A DNA stretch of 64,000 nucleotides from an uncultured Pseudomonadales bacterium (lineage in GTDB: Bacteria > Pseudomonadota > Gammaproteobacteria > Pseudomonadales > Balneatricaceae). This document shows, one piece after another, positions 8,880-19,067 of this stretch (positions within the stretch are counted from its first letter, which is position 1; the number at the start of each line of letters is the position of its first letter). The notes beneath the pieces were generated by a model, which saw nothing but the letters and a program-made list of their open reading frames with translations, was not told the DNA's origin and made no database searches. Where the stretch lies: positions 434,001 through 498,000 of the forward strand of contig CALJVT010000005.1 in the NCBI GenBank assembly GCA_937773555.1, read 5' to 3'. The translations under genes were made by a program, and so were the position numbers.

Positions 8880-11303
8880 ATGTCCCTACCATCCCATGCC
8901 CGCGTAGTTATTATCGGTGGCGGTTCCCTTGGTGTTAACCTTATGTACCACCTCACAGAAGAAGGCTGGACCGATGTAGTAATGATTGAAAAGGGTGAGC
9001 TTACTAGTGGTTCAACTTGGCACGCCGCTGGCCTTTGCCCTAACTTTAATGGAAACCATACTTTATCTAAAATTCACGATTATACCATCGAGCTGTATGA
9101 CAAAATTCTACCAGCCAAAACCGGACTGCCTTCATCATTCCATAAGTGCGGCAGCCTTCGCGTAGGTTATAACGAAGTAGAAGAGCAGTGGTTCCGTAAC
9201 GTCATGAGCCGTGCTCACAATATTGGGTGTGAAATGCGCTGGGTATCTAAAGAAGAAGCCAAAGCCATTAACCCTGTGATGAATTTTGACGGCGCACGCT
9301 GTATTTTATATACGCCTAATGATGGCCATGTGGACCCAACAGCTGTGGTTATGCCCTTGTCCCAATTAGCCAGAGAAAATGGTGCTAAAATTAGCCGTTT
9401 TAACCGCGTCACAGACATCAATATAGTACCCCAAGGTGGTTACGAGGTGATTACTGAACAAGGCAATATCGTTGCTGAACATGTGGTTAATGCAGGGGGG
9501 TGTTTCGCCCCTGAAGTAGGCCGTATGGTGGGCGTACATGTGCCTATTATTAACCTAGAACACCAATACCTGATCACCGAAGACCACCCAGAAATTGCAG
9601 CCTTAGTAAAAGAGCTGCCCGTTACTAGAGATTCCACTGCAGCCGCTTATATTCGTCAAGAGGGTAATGGTTTATTGGTAGGCCCATACGAAACCCGTGG
9701 TTCAAAGCCTTGGGCTATTAATGGTATGGATTGGGACTTTGATCGCGAATTATTTGCCGGCGACTTAGTACGCCTAATGCCTTGGCTTGAACGGTGTATG
9801 GAACTGGTGCCTATTTTCCAAGAAGTTGGTGTTAAAACCATTATAAATGGCCCTATTACCCACACCCCAGATGACAACTTTTTAGTTGGCCCTGTGGCTG
9901 GCTTAACTAACTTTTGGAACATGACTGGCGCCTCCATTGGTATTGCTCAAGGTGGCATTGGTAAATACATGGCACAGTGGATGGTTCATGGTCAGACAGA
10001 ACTCAACATGGCCTCATTAGATAGCCGCCGTTTTGGTGATTGGGCTGATAAGAATTATTGCATTACCCGCGCTATTGAATCATACGAGCGGATGTACTCC
10101 AGCGCTTCACCTACAGAAAACCGTCCCCATGGGCGCCCTATTCGCACCAGCGCATTGCATACAGTAATGGCACAAAAGGATGCAGTACACTTTGTTACTG
10201 CAGGCTTTGAAAAGCCTGCGTGGTTTAAAACCGATGCTGTGCGCAGCGAAAGCGAAACTTGGACTCACAGCGAAGCACACGCTGTAGTGGCAGAGGAATG
10301 TGCAGCAGTGCAAAACACCTGTGGTATAACCGACATCAGCGGTACAGCTAAATTTCGTGTTATAGGCCCCGACGCTCATGCCTTTTTAGATCACCTGTCA
10401 TGCAACAAGCTGCCTGCCAAAGATGGCCGTATTAGTCTTACCCTATTCCACGCGGCTAACGGTGGCATCATGGCTGAGCAAACCGTTAGCCGTATTAGCC
10501 ATGACCACTTTGTATTGATGGGTGCTATTGGTTCACAAATTAAAGACATGCAGTGGATGCAGCAACATGCAGGTGATTACGATGTCACCCTTGAAGACTT
10601 CACCGAAAACTGGGGTGGTCTGTTACTCACTGGCCCTAAAGCTCGTGAAATTTTGCAACACATCTGTGAAGATGACTTATCAACCAGCGCCTTCCCATGG
10701 CTAGCTTGCCAAACTATTCAGTTAGATTCTGCACCTGTTTTTGCTATGCGGGTATCTTACGCTGGGGAGTTGGGTTGGGAACTGCACATGCCTGTTTGGC
10801 AACTTATTTCAATCTATGAGTCACTAATGGAGTTTGGTCAGCCTTTGGGTTTACGAGACTTTGGCACGCGCGCTTTTAACAGCATGCGTATGGAAAAAAT
10901 GTATCGCGCTTATGGCACCGAATTTACTGAGGAAATTTCAGGTTTAGAGGCAGGTATGGAGCGTTTCTTAGATTTAAGCCGGGAGTTTATTGGCCGTACT
11001 AATATGCTTCAGCGTCAAGCTAATGGTTTGTCTTTGCAACTGGCTTACCTGATATTTGATGACCAGGTAGCTGCAGAATGTTTTGGTAACGAAGCAGTGT
11101 TTGCTAATGGTGACCATACGGGTATTATCACCGGGGGCGCCTATGGCTATCGAGTAGAAAAAAGCTTAGCCTTTGCTTACCTCAAGCCTGAACATTGTAA
11201 TGCGGGCCAGGCCCTGACTGTAGAGACCTCTGTTGGCACACGACATTGCCATGTAGAACTTGACGCAGCGTATAATCCAAATAATAGTTTATTGCGCAGC
11301 TAG
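8880..11303 (+). CDS. FAD-dependent dimethylglycine/sarcosine dehydrogenase-like protein with GcvT domain
   Basis: An 807-residue two-part enzyme. Residues 8-400 form a DAO-type FAD domain: GGGSLG at 13-18, then TSGSTWHAAG, where His48 matches the covalent flavinylation His of dimethylglycine dehydrogenase. Residues from about 450 to the end form an aminomethyltransferase (GcvT) folate-binding domain, including SYAGELGWELHMP and FGTRAFNSMRMEK. Family enzymes oxidatively demethylate N-methyl amino acids and pass the one-carbon unit to tetrahydrofolate as methylene-THF. It lies between the MttB-like gene and a second enzyme of the same architecture. The likely substrates are successive demethylation products such as dimethylglycine or sarcosine; the exact one is not shown. 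Confidence 0.9.
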   Translation: MSLPSHARVVIIGGGSLGVNLMYHLTEEGWTDVVMIEKGELTSGSTWHAAGLCPNFNGNHTLSKIHDYTIELYDKILPAKTGLPSSFHKCGSLRVGYNEVEEQWFRNVMSRAHNIGCEMRWVSKEEAKAINPVMNFDGARCILYTPNDGHVDPTAVVMPLSQLARENGAKISRFNRVTDINIVPQGGYEVITEQGNIVAEHVVNAGGCFAPEVGRMVGVHVPIINLEHQYLITEDHPEIAALVKELPVTRDSTAAAYIRQEGNGLLVGPYETRGSKPWAINGMDWDFDRELFAGDLVRLMPWLERCMELVPIFQEVGVKTIINGPITHTPDDNFLVGPVAGLTNFWNMTGASIGIAQGGIGKYMAQWMVHGQTELNMASLDSRRFGDWADKNYCITRAIESYERMYSSASPTENRPHGRPIRTSALHTVMAQKDAVHFVTAGFEKPAWFKTDAVRSESETWTHSEAHAVVAEECAAVQNTCGITDISGTAKFRVIGPDAHAFLDHLSCNKLPAKDGRISLTLFHAANGGIMAEQTVSRISHDHFVLMGAIGSQIKDMQWMQQHAGDYDVTLEDFTENWGGLLLTGPKAREILQHICEDDLSTSAFPWLACQTIQLDSAPVFAMRVSYAGELGWELHMPVWQLISIYESLMEFGQPLGLRDFGTRAFNSMRMEKMYRAYGTEFTEEISGLEAGMERFLDLSREFIGRTNMLQRQANGLSLQLAYLIFDDQVAAECFGNEAVFANGDHTGIITGGAYGYRVEKSLAFAYLKPEHCNAGQALTVETSVGTRHCHVELDAAYNPNNSLLRS

Positions 11304-11365
11304 CCACTAATACCAATAAAAACAACACCGTGGGCTATTGCTAATCCACGGCTAACGAGAATGTT

Positions 11366-13807
11366 ATGAGCGACACCAAAGTATTGCCAGAAAAAGCACG
11401 CATTGCCATCATTGGTGGGGGCATTATCGGCACCTCCGTTGCCTACCACCTAGCCAAGCGAGGTATTAAGGACGTAGTGCTAATAGAACGTAAACAGCTT
11501 ACTAGTGGCACCACATGGCACGCTGCAGGCCTAATAAGCCTTGCATGGGCCACACCTACCCTTACTAACCTAGCCAAGTACAGCCATGAGCTGTATGCCA
11601 GTTTGGAAGAAGAGACTGGCCAAGCCACTGGTTACAAACGTATTGGTAGTATCTCCTTAGCGCGAACAGAAGCGCGTTTAGAAGAAATTAAACGCACCTC
11701 GTCTATTTGTAAAGTGTTTGGTGTGGAATCAGAAATGATCGACAATACCCGCTTAGCAGAGCTTTACCCTGGTATTAATACCGAAGGGGTTATAGGTGCG
11801 CTTTACACACCGGGTGATGGCCAAACCAACCCCATCGACACCACCATGGCATTAGCCAAGGGCGCCAAGATGAATGGCGTGGAGATTTTTGAAAATACGG
11901 TAATGGAGGAACTGCTCACCAAAGACAACGTCATTACCGGAATTCGCACTGACAAAGGCACCATGGAAGTTGATCAGGTGATTTTATGTGGTGGCATGTG
12001 GACTCGAGACCTTGCTAAAACAGTCGGTGTGCAGCTACCTTTATATGCCTGTGAACATTCCTACATCGTTACAGAAGAGATGGAAGGACTGACACAGCGT
12101 CCCGTATTGCGTGACTTTGATCGTGGTCTATATTTTAAAGAAGACGCTGGAAAAATGTTAGTCGGCTGGTTTGAAGACAACGCTATTGGACTCCCTATGG
12201 ACAAAATAGCTGATGACTTCTGTTTTGGACAGTTTCCCTTAGACCAAGATCACGTAGAACCCTATCTTTTAAATGGCATGGAAACCTTTCCGCAGTTGCA
12301 AGAAACAGGCATTCGTACGTGGTTTAATGGCCCAGAAAGCTTCACTAACGACAATCTTCACTTGCTTGGCCCTACTCCTCAAATAGACAAACTCTTTATA
12401 GCCGCCGGCATGAACTCCAAAGGCATTGGTGCGGGTGGCGGCGTGGGTAAAATCATGGCCGACTGGATGATTGATGGCTTTCCGTCGGGTGACGTAAGCG
12501 AGTGTGATTTACGTCGCCATCACCCTGCCCAACAACATGACGAATATGTATCTGAACGTATCCCTGAGGCCTTAGGTCATAGTTATGCAATGCATTGGCC
12601 TTTTTACCAATACGAAACAGCACGTGACCAAATTCATTCACCATTGCACCAAGAACTTACATCAGCAGGCGCCTGCTTTGGTGAAGTGTGTGGCTATGAG
12701 CGCGCCAATTGGTTTGCCAACCCAGGCCAAGAAGCGAAGTACCAATACAGCTACCAAAAACCAAATTGGTTTAACAACACCAAACAAGAGCATATGGCAA
12801 TGCGTGAAAGTGTTGGCATTTACGATATGTCATCATTTGGTAAGTTTGAAGTCACAGGCCCTGCAGCCGGCAAAAACTTACAGTACATTTGTGCAGGCAA
12901 TATCGATATTCCCGTAGGTAAAGTGGTGTACACCCACTTTCTTAATGCTCGCGGCGGCATCGAAGCCGATCTAACTGTTGCACGCACTGGTGAAACAACG
13001 TATTGGGTGATTACCGGCATTAGCTCCCACTCAAGGGATTGGTGGCACCTGAACCATCGCCTAATTGACGATGTATTGTTGCAAGACATTAGTATGAATT
13101 TTGGCGCGATGGCTCTTCAAGGCCCTCACGCACGTGAGGTGTTGTCTAAAGTTACAGACACAGATTTGAGTAATGAAGCTTTCCCATTTGCTTCGGGTAA
13201 AGTCATGGAAGTGGCTGGGGTGCGCATGTGGGTACAGCGCTTAAGCTACGTTGGCGAACTGGGGTGGGAGTTGTTTATTCCTGCTCAGCACACAGCCACT
13301 GTATACCGTGCGTTATTTGAAGCGGGTAATGCATTTGGCATACGCAATGTTGGCATGCATGCCGTTAATAGTGCCCGTATGGAAAAAGGTTTTGTGCATT
13401 GGGGCCATGATGTAGGCCCAGAAGACACCCTATTTGATGCTGGCCTTGCGTGGGCCGCCAAGCCAGAAGCGGGTGACTTTATAGGTATTAATGGCTTTAA
13501 AGAACAGCTTCAAGCTAAAAAATCTACCCGCAGATTGGTGCAGTTTAAGCTTGATGATACTGAAGCAATGTTATTCCATAACGAGCCCATCGTCATGAAT
13601 GATGAAATTGTTGGTTATCTATCCTCAGGCATGTATGGCCATGCCCTAGGCAGTGCTATTGGTATGGGCTATGTAAACGCTCCAGACTTGTCTCCGATTC
13701 GCCTGTCAAAAGCAAAGTTTGAAATCGAAATTGCTCTTAAGCGCTACTCTGCTGAAGCCAGCTTATACGGCTTCTATGACCCTAAAGGCCTGCGCCCAAA
13801 AGCGTAG
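11366..13807 (+). CDS. FAD-dependent dimethylglycine/sarcosine dehydrogenase-like protein with GcvT domain (second copy)
   Basis: An 813-residue paralogue of the preceding enzyme with the same FAD-GcvT architecture. The dinucleotide motif GGGIIG is at 17-22 and the flavinylation motif TSGTTWHAAG follows with His52. The GcvT part includes SYVGELGWELFIP and GMHAVNSARMEKGF. The two copies are clearly diverged (for example NFNGNH against LISLAWATP after the flavin His), so they probably act on different methylation states rather than being recent duplicates. The gene begins 62 bp after the previous stop with no obvious terminator between. It ends near a convergent hairpin shared with the DegT-type gene. 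Electron acceptors (ETF) are not encoded in this window. Confidence 0.9.
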   Translation: MSDTKVLPEKARIAIIGGGIIGTSVAYHLAKRGIKDVVLIERKQLTSGTTWHAAGLISLAWATPTLTNLAKYSHELYASLEEETGQATGYKRIGSISLARTEARLEEIKRTSSICKVFGVESEMIDNTRLAELYPGINTEGVIGALYTPGDGQTNPIDTTMALAKGAKMNGVEIFENTVMEELLTKDNVITGIRTDKGTMEVDQVILCGGMWTRDLAKTVGVQLPLYACEHSYIVTEEMEGLTQRPVLRDFDRGLYFKEDAGKMLVGWFEDNAIGLPMDKIADDFCFGQFPLDQDHVEPYLLNGMETFPQLQETGIRTWFNGPESFTNDNLHLLGPTPQIDKLFIAAGMNSKGIGAGGGVGKIMADWMIDGFPSGDVSECDLRRHHPAQQHDEYVSERIPEALGHSYAMHWPFYQYETARDQIHSPLHQELTSAGACFGEVCGYERANWFANPGQEAKYQYSYQKPNWFNNTKQEHMAMRESVGIYDMSSFGKFEVTGPAAGKNLQYICAGNIDIPVGKVVYTHFLNARGGIEADLTVARTGETTYWVITGISSHSRDWWHLNHRLIDDVLLQDISMNFGAMALQGPHAREVLSKVTDTDLSNEAFPFASGKVMEVAGVRMWVQRLSYVGELGWELFIPAQHTATVYRALFEAGNAFGIRNVGMHAVNSARMEKGFVHWGHDVGPEDTLFDAGLAWAAKPEAGDFIGINGFKEQLQAKKSTRRLVQFKLDDTEAMLFHNEPIVMNDEIVGYLSSGMYGHALGSAIGMGYVNAPDLSPIRLSKAKFEIEIALKRYSAEASLYGFYDPKGLRPKA

Positions 13808-13815
13808 ACTTCAAC

Positions 13816-13857
13816 CTGAGTTCATGGAATAGGTTGTTTATCTCACCATGAACTCAG
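13816..13857. terminator. Convergent inverted repeat between dehydrogenase and DegT-type genes
   Basis: Perfect 12-bp arms CTGAGTTCATGG (13816-13827) and CCATGAACTCAG (13846-13857) enclose an 18-nt loop. The right arm lies within the last codons of the minus-strand gene. The position between converging genes suggests a bidirectional terminator, but there is no strong T-tract on either side. Confidence 0.5.
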
Positions 13858-15040
13858 CTGTTACTTGGGCAATGACAGCGCCAATTACATGACAATCTGC
13901 GTCATTAAATGTTAGTGGTACTCGAAGGTCTAGGGTTTTTTCCAAAGCCCTAAGGGTATTCGGTAAATGAGGCATGGGATCAATGTAATGCCAGCTGTCA
14001 TAACGGCTAGTGAATGCCTTAGGCTTATCATCGCCAAACCATTTAAGCTCTACGCCCTGAGCTGCGCAGGCAGCAATAAAGCCAGGTATTTGCCCAACGT
14101 CAAGGCCTATTGGGCGAAACTGAAGTGAGCTCCCCACAAAAGACTCTCTGGCATCTCTCACCGGTATATTTAGCCCCTCAATCGCTGCAATGGTGCTATG
14201 CAAAATAGCATAACGGCTATTCCAGCGTTGACAGTTTTTATCCAACCCTGGCAATTGGGCTAAACCTATAGCCGCACGTATGTTGTCCATGCGACCAGAC
14301 ATATTGGCGCTGATTAACCGTATATTTTCAAACACCTCAGGTGATGGTGCTGCACCGTGACGCTCATAAAGCATGTAAGACCCCGAATGCATAATCAGGC
14401 GCGCCGCAATTTCTGCATCATCTGTCACCACTAGACCACCCTCACCAGTATTCAGGTGTTTGTAGGTTTGTAGGCTAAACGCTGCAACTTGACCAAAATT
14501 ACCAGACTTTTTATCACCCCATGAACCGCCCATAGTATGAGCACAATCTTCTAGTACTTGCAGGCCTAAGTCATTACACAAAGCCATAAGCCGGTCCATA
14601 TCAGGAATATGTCCACGCATCAGTGATAACAACAAAATTTTAGCATTGCTGCTTTTTGCCTTAGCCTCTAGGTCCACTAAATCTAGGTGATAGTGTTCAT
14701 CAATTTCTACCAATACTGGTTTACCCCCAGCGGCATGAATAGCACCTGGAACGGGTGCTAATGTATAAGCATTGGTGAGTACTTGGTCCCCTGATTGCAA
14801 ACCCATAGCCCGCAGCGCAATATGTAAACCGTAACCACCAGAGGTGCACGCTAAACAGTATTTTCGGCCTTGGTACTGAGCAAAGTCCTGCTCTAACAAA
14901 GCCGCATCTGATAGTTCTTCACCCACTGTGTTGTAGCGGTGTAATCGACCTGAATCTAGTAATTCCATGACCCTTTTCTTTGCTGTTTCAGGAATGGGTT
15001 CTTGCTGGGTAAAGGCTTTATTAAATTGTATTTTAGACAT
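13838..15040 (-). CDS. DegT/DnrJ/EryC1/StrS family PLP-dependent aminotransferase
   Basis: A 400-residue PLP enzyme of the sugar-aminotransferase family. Lys194 in FSLQTYKHLNTGEGG is the Schiff-base Lys, and EDCAHTMGG (164-172) gives the PLP-stacking and Asp contacts. I chose the ATG at 15040; a GTG sits directly before it at 15043. Members usually aminate nucleotide-linked keto-sugars for surface polysaccharides, but no sugar-nucleotide or glycosyltransferase genes are nearby, so it is an orphan here. It converges on the methylated-amine operon and shares the terminator-like hairpin. It could act on another keto substrate, since DegT-like proteins also occur in amine and cyclitol metabolism. 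Function is uncertain beyond the family. Confidence 0.85.
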   Translation of the reverse strand: MSKIQFNKAFTQQEPIPETAKKRVMELLDSGRLHRYNTVGEELSDAALLEQDFAQYQGRKYCLACTSGGYGLHIALRAMGLQSGDQVLTNAYTLAPVPGAIHAAGGKPVLVEIDEHYHLDLVDLEAKAKSSNAKILLLSLMRGHIPDMDRLMALCNDLGLQVLEDCAHTMGGSWGDKKSGNFGQVAAFSLQTYKHLNTGEGGLVVTDDAEIAARLIMHSGSYMLYERHGAAPSPEVFENIRLISANMSGRMDNIRAAIGLAQLPGLDKNCQRWNSRYAILHSTIAAIEGLNIPVRDARESFVGSSLQFRPIGLDVGQIPGFIAACAAQGVELKWFGDDKPKAFTSRYDSWHYIDPMPHLPNTLRALEKTLDLRVPLTFNDADCHVIGAVIAQVTAEFMVR

Positions 15041-15259
15041 CACTAGAGCTCATCATTGTAGGCAGCTGGGTAACATCTCATACCCTATAAAGTACCGCAA
15101 GGTTAACCTTACAGAAATCCGTAAAAACACACTACTGAGGTTAAATAAAAAGTAAGCATATAAACAGTGTGAGGCAAAAGCCTTTGCAGTTATGATGTCA
15201 ATCTAGAGAATAACCATCACATCATTCCACACTGCAGGAAAACCAGAGATTCGATTTAA

Positions 15260-16387
15260 ATGATTAAAACTATAGTCCTCAGTTTAGTTGCTATAACATT
15301 CATTTTAGCCCTAGCTGCTGGAGGTGGGGGGTATTACTGGTATTCTACAGCTGATGTATTTGGCGCTCCAATGACTGGGTCACAGAAACAGGCCTACAGC
15401 CACTCAAAAAACTTTTTACAAAGTCAATTTGTGAATACGGTTGAGACTAACTTAGATCAATCTTTTGCTCTTATGATGAGTTCATTATGGGATTATATGA
15501 CTCTTCAAGAGCTGGCTCCAGAGCGCAACCTTGATGTCATCAAGGTGGACGTGTCACACGTAAACAATATCACTAATAAAACCCAACTTTTGTGGTTTGG
15601 TCATTCCTCGTTTCTACTGCAAACCGCCAACCAAACCTTATTATTTGATCCAATATTTAGTGACACAGCTGCACCCCACCCAACTCTTGGTAGCAAACGT
15701 TACAGTAAAAACCTGCCTATCGAACCAGCACAGCTGCCCCCCATTGACGCGGTCATAATTTCTCATGATCATTACGACCATTTAGACTACCCCAGCATTA
15801 TGAAGCTAGATGCCAAGGTTAAACATTACTACGTGCCCCTTGGCGTAGGGCAGCACCTATTACACTGGGGCATTGCCCCAGAGCGCATTAGCGAAATGGA
15901 CTGGTGGCAGGCTAACGATTTAAATGATATCAAGCTGACGTTTACCCCTGCTCGCCACTTTTCTGGCAGGCGGCTGGGAAATAGCAACTCTACGCTATGG
16001 GGTGGGTGGATGATTGAGGCACCGATGCAACGGATATTTTTTAGCGGGGACAGCGGCTATGGCCCTCACTTTAAAGAAATTGGCCAACGTTTTGGCCCTA
16101 TTGATATCGCTTTGTTAGATACTGGGCAATATAATTCCCGCTGGCGGGCCATTCACATGGTGCCTAAACAAAGCCTACAAGCTGCAAAAGATTTACGGGC
16201 CCGCATTTTAATGCCCGTGCACTGGGGCGCTTTTACCTTATCGCTACACCCTTGGGACGAACCTGCAGAACAAACAAAATTACTCGCACAACAGCAAAAC
16301 CAAGCGTTTGTCATTCCCCGAATAGGCGAATTAATGCAGCTACTCCATGAACCTATAGTTAGGAATTCATGGTGGCAAAAATACTAA
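15260..16387 (+). CDS. Membrane-anchored MBL-fold metal-dependent hydrolase (NAPE-PLD/UlaG-like)
   Basis: A 375-residue protein with one N-terminal hydrophobic segment (about residues 5-28), a signal anchor or signal peptide, followed by a metallo-beta-lactamase fold. The metal motif SHDHYDHLDYP (HxHxDH) is clear; FFSGDSGYGPH supplies the bridging Asp and MPVHWGAF a late His. The NAPE-PLD/RomA-like branch contains phospholipid phosphodiesterases and many uncharacterised bacterial proteins. The N-terminus suggests action at the periplasmic face of the inner membrane. The gene stands alone on the plus strand, 219 bp from the divergent DegT-type gene. Its stop codon overlaps the A-tract of the terminator for the convergent malic enzyme gene. 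The substrate is unknown. Confidence 0.82.
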   Translation: MIKTIVLSLVAITFILALAAGGGGYYWYSTADVFGAPMTGSQKQAYSHSKNFLQSQFVNTVETNLDQSFALMMSSLWDYMTLQELAPERNLDVIKVDVSHVNNITNKTQLLWFGHSSFLLQTANQTLLFDPIFSDTAAPHPTLGSKRYSKNLPIEPAQLPPIDAVIISHDHYDHLDYPSIMKLDAKVKHYYVPLGVGQHLLHWGIAPERISEMDWWQANDLNDIKLTFTPARHFSGRRLGNSNSTLWGGWMIEAPMQRIFFSGDSGYGPHFKEIGQRFGPIDIALLDTGQYNSRWRAIHMVPKQSLQAAKDLRARILMPVHWGAFTLSLHPWDEPAEQTKLLAQQQNQAFVIPRIGELMQLLHEPIVRNSWWQKY

Positions 16388-16410
16388 AAAAAAGCCCAGA
16401 TAAACTGGGC
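16386..16410 (-). terminator. Rho-independent terminator for maeB
   Basis: The stem GCCCAG (16394-16399) / CTGGGC (16405-16410) has a 5-nt loop. On the minus strand it is followed by eight T residues (plus-strand A-run 16386-16393). It lies 86 bp past the maeB stop codon, in the correct orientation for that gene. Confidence 0.8.
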
Positions 16411-16495
16411 AAAGTCACTTAGGAATATGTTTTACACTCATTAACAATAGACCATAAATGTATTTTTGGTGGTCTTATTGAAAAATAATTAATCA

Positions 16496-18790
16496 CTAAA
16501 TACTGCACTCATTAGTTTCACAGTGCAGTTCAACATCAGCCGCTGTAATCGCACTCATGTTAAACATACCACGGCCTGTAACCGACGGAATAACAATGTG
16601 AGCAGGCTTAGATAAACCGTGAACAAAGGGCCCAATAAGTAAGGCATCAGTTAAAGAACGAATAAGTCCTAAGGTAATGTTGGCTGTATCTAGGTTAGGC
16701 ATGATGAGTAAATTTGGCTGCCCCGTAAGCTTTGAATTGGGAAAAATAGTCTGACGTAGCTCTTCATTAAGGGCTGTGAATGAGTGCATTTCACCTTCGA
16801 TTTCCTCATTAGGGTAACGCTCGCGAAGTGTGGCAGAGGCCTGACGCATTTTGTTAGCTTGTGGGTCGCTGGAAGTACCAAAATTAGAGTGGGATAACAG
16901 CGCCACTTTAGGTTTAATACCAAACTGGCGCACAAAGTTCATACTCGCTTCAGTGGAAGCCACAATCTCTTCTGCAGTTGGATCTACAGTTAAAAACGCA
17001 TCGGCTAAGAACAATGGGCCACTAGGCAATAATAATGCACATACGCTAGATACGTGTGTATCTGGCGTTTTCGGACCAAGCACTTGCAAAAGAGTTTTGA
17101 AGTGGGTATCAAAGCGCCCTACTTTGCCACAGATCATGCCATGGGCTTCATCTAAATCCACCATAACCGAAGCTAAAGCCGTACAATTATTACGCATTTC
17201 TTGTTTGGCAGTTTCTACAGAGATCCCTTTGCGTGCAACTTTTTTGTGGTAATGCTGCCAATAGCGGTTATGCAGGTCACAATCTTTAGGGTCGAACACT
17301 TCTACGTCTTCACCTAACTTAAAACGCAAGCTCAAACGATCAATAGACGCTTCCATCACACTCTGGCGGCCAATAAGAATAGGTTTTGCTACGGCTTCAT
17401 CCACCATAGCTTGCATGGACATAAGTACATCATCATTTTCGCCTTCCGCATAAACAATTCGGCGCTGCGGGCCTTGCTTTGCTTTTTCGATCATTGGCTG
17501 CATAAACAAGCCTGCCTGGTTTACATAACCTTGTAACTTAATGCGGTAGGCGTCTAGGTCTTCAATAGGGCGAGTGGCTACACCACTTTCCATTGCTGCT
17601 TTAACGACAGCTAGCGGCACTTCTTCGATTAATCGTGGGTCAAAGGGCTTAGGGATGAGGTATTCAGGGCCAAACTTAAAGTTTTCACCCGGGTAGGCTG
17701 CAGCTACAACATCTGTCACTTCTTTACATGCTAGGTCTGCGATTGCTCTAACACAGGCGTGCTTCATAGCTTCGTTAATTGTCGTGGCACCACAGTCTAA
17801 TGCACCACGGAAGATAAATGGAAAGCACAACACATTGTTTACTTGGTTGGGGAAGTCAGAACGTCCAGTGGCAACTATGGCGTCGGGGCGAACTGCCATA
17901 GCCAGTTCAGGCATAATTTCTGGTGTAGGGTTAGCCATCGCCAAAATAAGTGGCTTTGGCGCCATACTTTTCACCATATCTTGGGTTAACACACCAGGGG
18001 CAGATAAGCCCAAAAATAGGTCTGCATCAACCATAGCATCAGCTAAGGTACGGTCTTCGGTCTCTCTTGCATAGTTTTCTTTCCAAGGGTTCATTCCATG
18101 CCCTCGGCCTTTATAGATCACTCCTGAGCGATCTATTAAGGTAACTTGGTCTAACGGCAAGCCCATACTCACAAGCAAGTCTAAACAGGCAATGCTGGCC
18201 GCACCAGAACCTGAGCCCACTACTTTAATGTCTTCTATATTTTTTCCTACTACTCTCAAGCCATTATAAACTGCAGCTGCAGCCACAATTGCAGTGCCGT
18301 GCTGATCATCATGGAAAACTGGGATATTCATCCGTTCACGCAGTTGTTTCTCTACTAGAAAGCATTCTGGCGCTTTAATATCTTCTAAGTTAATGGCACC
18401 AAAAGTAGGTTCTAACGAAGCAATAATATCCACTAGCTTATCAACTTCATTTTCTTGAATTTCAATGTCAAACACGTCGATATTCGCAAATTTTTTAAAT
18501 AGCACTGCTTTGCCTTCCATGACAGGTTTAGATGCCAATGGGCCAATATTACCTAACCCCAGTACTGCTGTGCCATTAGTAATTACACCGACTAGGTTGC
18601 CACGGGCGGTGACTGCTGCCGCCATATCTTCATTTTCTACTATCGCTTCACAAGCATATGCCACACCAGGAGAATAAGCGCGCGCAAGGTCACGTTTATT
18701 AGCCAGCGGTTTTGTGGGTTGAATACACAATTTACCGGGTGTTGGGTGAGTATGGTAGCGCATTGCGCTATCCTTGAGAGACTCAGGCAT
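16496..18790 (-). CDS. maeB: NADP-dependent malic enzyme with C-terminal phosphotransacetylase-like domain (MaeB)
   Basis: A 764-residue fused malic enzyme of the MaeB type, the usual length. Residues 1-400 carry the malic enzyme N- and NAD(P)-binding domains ([14 protein letters not shown] near 40, [11 protein letters not shown] near 160, [19 protein letters not shown] near 192). From about residue 430 to the end is a phosphotransacetylase-like regulatory domain, opening near [14 protein letters not shown]. It oxidatively decarboxylates malate to pyruvate, supplying NADPH in the cytoplasm. The start ATG at 18790 is conventional for the family. It is a monocistronic unit: a T-tailed terminator follows, and about 277 bp of non-coding DNA precedes it. 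Growth on C2/C3 substrates such as those of the acrylate cluster would need such an enzyme. Confidence 0.95.
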   Translation of the reverse strand: MPESLKDSAMRYHTHPTPGKLCIQPTKPLANKRDLARAYSPGVAYACEAIVENEDMAAAVTARGNLVGVITNGTAVLGLGNIGPLASKPVMEGKAVLFKKFANIDVFDIEIQENEVDKLVDIIASLEPTFGAINLEDIKAPECFLVEKQLRERMNIPVFHDDQHGTAIVAAAAVYNGLRVVGKNIEDIKVVGSGSGAASIACLDLLVSMGLPLDQVTLIDRSGVIYKGRGHGMNPWKENYARETEDRTLADAMVDADLFLGLSAPGVLTQDMVKSMAPKPLILAMANPTPEIMPELAMAVRPDAIVATGRSDFPNQVNNVLCFPFIFRGALDCGATTINEAMKHACVRAIADLACKEVTDVVAAAYPGENFKFGPEYLIPKPFDPRLIEEVPLAVVKAAMESGVATRPIEDLDAYRIKLQGYVNQAGLFMQPMIEKAKQGPQRRIVYAEGENDDVLMSMQAMVDEAVAKPILIGRQSVMEASIDRLSLRFKLGEDVEVFDPKDCDLHNRYWQHYHKKVARKGISVETAKQEMRNNCTALASVMVDLDEAHGMICGKVGRFDTHFKTLLQVLGPKTPDTHVSSVCALLLPSGPLFLADAFLTVDPTAEEIVASTEASMNFVRQFGIKPKVALLSHSNFGTSSDPQANKMRQASATLRERYPNEEIEGEMHSFTALNEELRQTIFPNSKLTGQPNLLIMPNLDTANITLGLIRSLTDALLIGPFVHGLSKPAHIVIPSVTGRGMFNMSAITAADVELHCETNECSI

Positions 18791-18851
18791 GAATTTTTCC
18801 TTGGCAGTGGTGAGTTAAGGGGTAGTGGCACTAACGTCATCACTTAGTGTC

Positions 18852-18887
18852 AGCGTGACGCTTTAACAGGCGCGTTAGGATAACGCG
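18852..18887. promoter_or_regulatory. Two short dyads upstream of maeB
   Basis: AGCGT-G-ACGCT (18852-18862) and CGCGTT-AGGAT-AACGCG (18871-18887) are small perfect inverted repeats within 100 bp upstream of maeB. They are plausible operator sites, but no regulator can be assigned. The rest of the 277-bp gap (18791-19067) is AT-rich with nothing else recognisable. Confidence 0.3.
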
Positions 18888-19067
18888 TTCAGATTGAAAC
18901 AAAAAGCAATAACGCCATTTAATTTTGTGTAGTAATACTAGATTACATCTAAAATTAATGCCAATTTATAGCATTATAACTAAATATTTGTAAATTATTT
19001 ACAGAAATGACACTGCATCGAATTAGCCAAAAAAACCATGCTGTTGCTAGCGTTACTGGGGCTGAAA

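Noticed and set aside
9656-13089. Several antisense frames of 60-110 codons opposite the FAD/GcvT dehydrogenases
   Set aside because: They lie entirely within long conserved genes, show no family features and have no ribosome sites; they are shadows.
18791-19067. A small RNA or gene in the gap between maeB and the AhpD-like gene
   Set aside because: Apart from two short dyads it is AT-rich, with no credible frame or terminator-tailed hairpin.
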